Shown: piece by piece, positions 40,029 through 40,920 of the stretch
Layout of the letters: each line of letters opens with the position of its first letter
Numbering within the stretch: position 1 is the first letter of the stretch
Source of the DNA: Candidatus Andersenbacteria bacterium RIFCSPHIGHO2_12_FULL_45_11b
GTDB lineage: Bacteria; Patescibacteriota; Andersenbacteria; UBA10190
DNA length: 40,920 nt
Assembly (NCBI GenBank): GCA_001817115.1
Contig: MHHS01000051.1
Span: forward strand, 1 to 40,920
Direction of reading: 5' to 3'
Translations under genes and position numbers: made by a program
Notes under the pieces: generated by a model
Databases searched by the model: none
What the model saw: the letters and a program-made list of their open reading frames with translations, nothing else
Told to the model about the DNA's origin: nothing

Positions 40029-40920
40029 CTACTTCGAGAACTCTTCTATAGAAATTTTCGCAGTTGCATCGATTTCGCGCCAAGTTTTTATTCTGCCGGC
40101 CTCAAACGCATATACCCCAACTTCCCCGATCATTACGGCGTTATCGCCGCATAAGTGAAGCGGCGCAACATGAAATGCAGTGGCATGCCGTTCTGCAATC
40201 TGCGCAATTCTTGTGCGCAATGCTGTATTTGCAGCCACGCCGCCTGCGAACAAAATTGTTTTGTATTCAGTTTGCGCCACTGCATATTCAAGTTTTGCTG
40301 CCACAGAATCGCAAATTGCTTGCTGAAAGCTAGCCGCAATGTCTGATTTTTGCTGATCATCAATCGCATCACCAAGATCGCAAACTTGATACAGCACTGC
40401 CGTCTTCAAGCCGGAATAACTGAAATCAAGATTGTGCGAATGTTCCATCGGACGCGGAAAATGAAATGCATTCGGATTCCCCGCTTCTGCAAGCTTGCTT
40501 ATTTTTGGACCGCCCGGATATCCAAGCCCCAGCATTCGCGCTACTTTATCGAATACTTCTCCAATTGCATCGTCGCGCGTTTCTCCTATCACTTCATATT
40601 GCAAATGACTTTTCATGCGAATAAACATCGTATGCCCGCCGGAAATAATAATAGCCAGTGCAGGCCAGCTTTTAGCTGGTAGCTGGTAGCTTTTAGGTTC
40701 GTTTTCAACAAGCAGTGCAGAATATACATGCCCTTCTATGTGATGCACCGGGACTATAGGCTTATTCCATACGTATGATAGCGCTCGAGCTGCCTGCACG
40801 CCTACAGCAAGCGACGGCATAAGCCCAGGGCATGTGGTGACGGCAATAGCATCAATATTTTCTCTTTGAATTCCTGACTTTTCCAGTACAACCTGGATCA
40901 TCGGACTGATCACTTTTTCA
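40029..40920 (-). CDS. tsaD: tRNA N6-adenosine threonylcarbamoyltransferase, 5' end outside window
   Basis: TsaD transfers threonylcarbamoyl to A37 of ANN-decoding tRNAs. The visible part includes TTCPGLMPSL, the metal-binding HHIEGH, IISGGHT, and FAGGVAANTALR. The C-terminus ends at 40029. The frame is open to the window edge with family-like residues (EKVISPMIQ), so the N-terminal 50 or so residues lie beyond 40920. Between HHIEGH and IISGGHT there is a short insertion (PKSYQLPAKSW) encoded by an AGCTTTTAG-type repeat at 40664-40697. Confidence 0.95.
   Translation of the reverse strand, partial: EKVISPMIQVVLEKSGIQRENIDAIAVTTCPGLMPSLAVGVQAARALSYVWNKPIVPVHHIEGHVYSALLVENEPKSYQLPAKSWPALAIIISGGHTMFIRMKSHLQYEVIGETRDDAIGEVFDKVARMLGLGYPGGPKISKLAEAGNPNAFHFPRPMEHSHNLDFSYSGLKTAVLYQVCDLGDAIDDQQKSDIAASFQQAICDSVAAKLEYAVAQTEYKTILFAGGVAANTALRTRIAQIAERHATAFHVAPLHLCGDNAVMIGEVGVYAFEAGRIKTWREIDATAKISIEEFSK
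40664..40697. repeat. Short repeat within tsaD
   Basis: CCAGCTTTTAGCTGG followed by TAGCTGGTAGCTTTTAGG: AGCTTTTAG occurs twice with two TAGCTGG units between. It adds about ten residues to an otherwise conserved loop. Confidence 0.5.

Overview
The window looks like a small-genome bacterium of the Patescibacteria (Candidate Phyla Radiation) type. This is an inference. It rests on many short genes, several NUDIX, HIT, HAD and DUF3800 proteins, SpeD-like remnants, compact synthetases without C-terminal extensions, and dispersed palindromic repeats. UGA is an ordinary stop here. No rRNA, tRNA or CRISPR array was recognised.

Region 1 (about 0.75-17.78 kb) is an island-like segment bounded by direct repeats. 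A DUF2156 gene stands at 81-989, and a truncated copy lies at 17432-17677. The same roughly 100 bp precedes both, including the last 15 codons of a dead speD-like gene. Between the repeats lie a ThyA-like gene, a tight operon (zinc-ribbon protein, GTP cyclohydrolase II, OMP decarboxylase, guanylate kinase), a broken MFS gene, a peptidase S51 gene, a hydrolase, an SMR-like protein, a single-chain PheRS-like gene, a LysRS paralogue with altered motifs, and a six-gene AT-rich operon. That operon encodes an AsnRS-like catalytic domain, SpeD, a SAM-dependent transferase, a nitrilase-family amidohydrolase, a NodU/TobZ-type carbamoyltransferase and an S66/MccF-like peptidase. An IS200-type element sits at its promoter, followed by a strongly expressed-looking 63-residue gene.

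The six-gene operon is the best candidate for an undescribed system. It pairs an amino-acid-activating enzyme with tailoring enzymes and a family known for immunity to aminoacyl-nucleotide toxins, next to two more synthetase paralogues and nucleotide-forming enzymes. A plausible reading is biosynthesis of, and self-protection from, an aminoacylated or nucleoside-like small molecule. This is inference from gene content only.

Region 2 (17.8-33 kb) holds mostly small independent genes for nucleotide and metabolite handling: GDPD, four NUDIX proteins, a nucleoside deoxyribosyltransferase-like protein, a SpeD-like protein, PyrB, an MBL-fold hydrolase, DUF3800, TauE/SafE, two paralogous ABC exporters, HIT, an AstE/AspA-like protein, HAD, HD and a P-loop kinase. 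It also contains a candidate small RNA and an attenuator-like leader.

Region 3 (31.8-40.9 kb) is housekeeping on the minus strand: ValRS, Hsp20, a methyltransferase, MetRS, dTDP-glucose 4,6-dehydratase, glutamate racemase, a NUDIX protein and partial TsaD. Palindromic repeats occur here, one of them inserted in frame inside the racemase.
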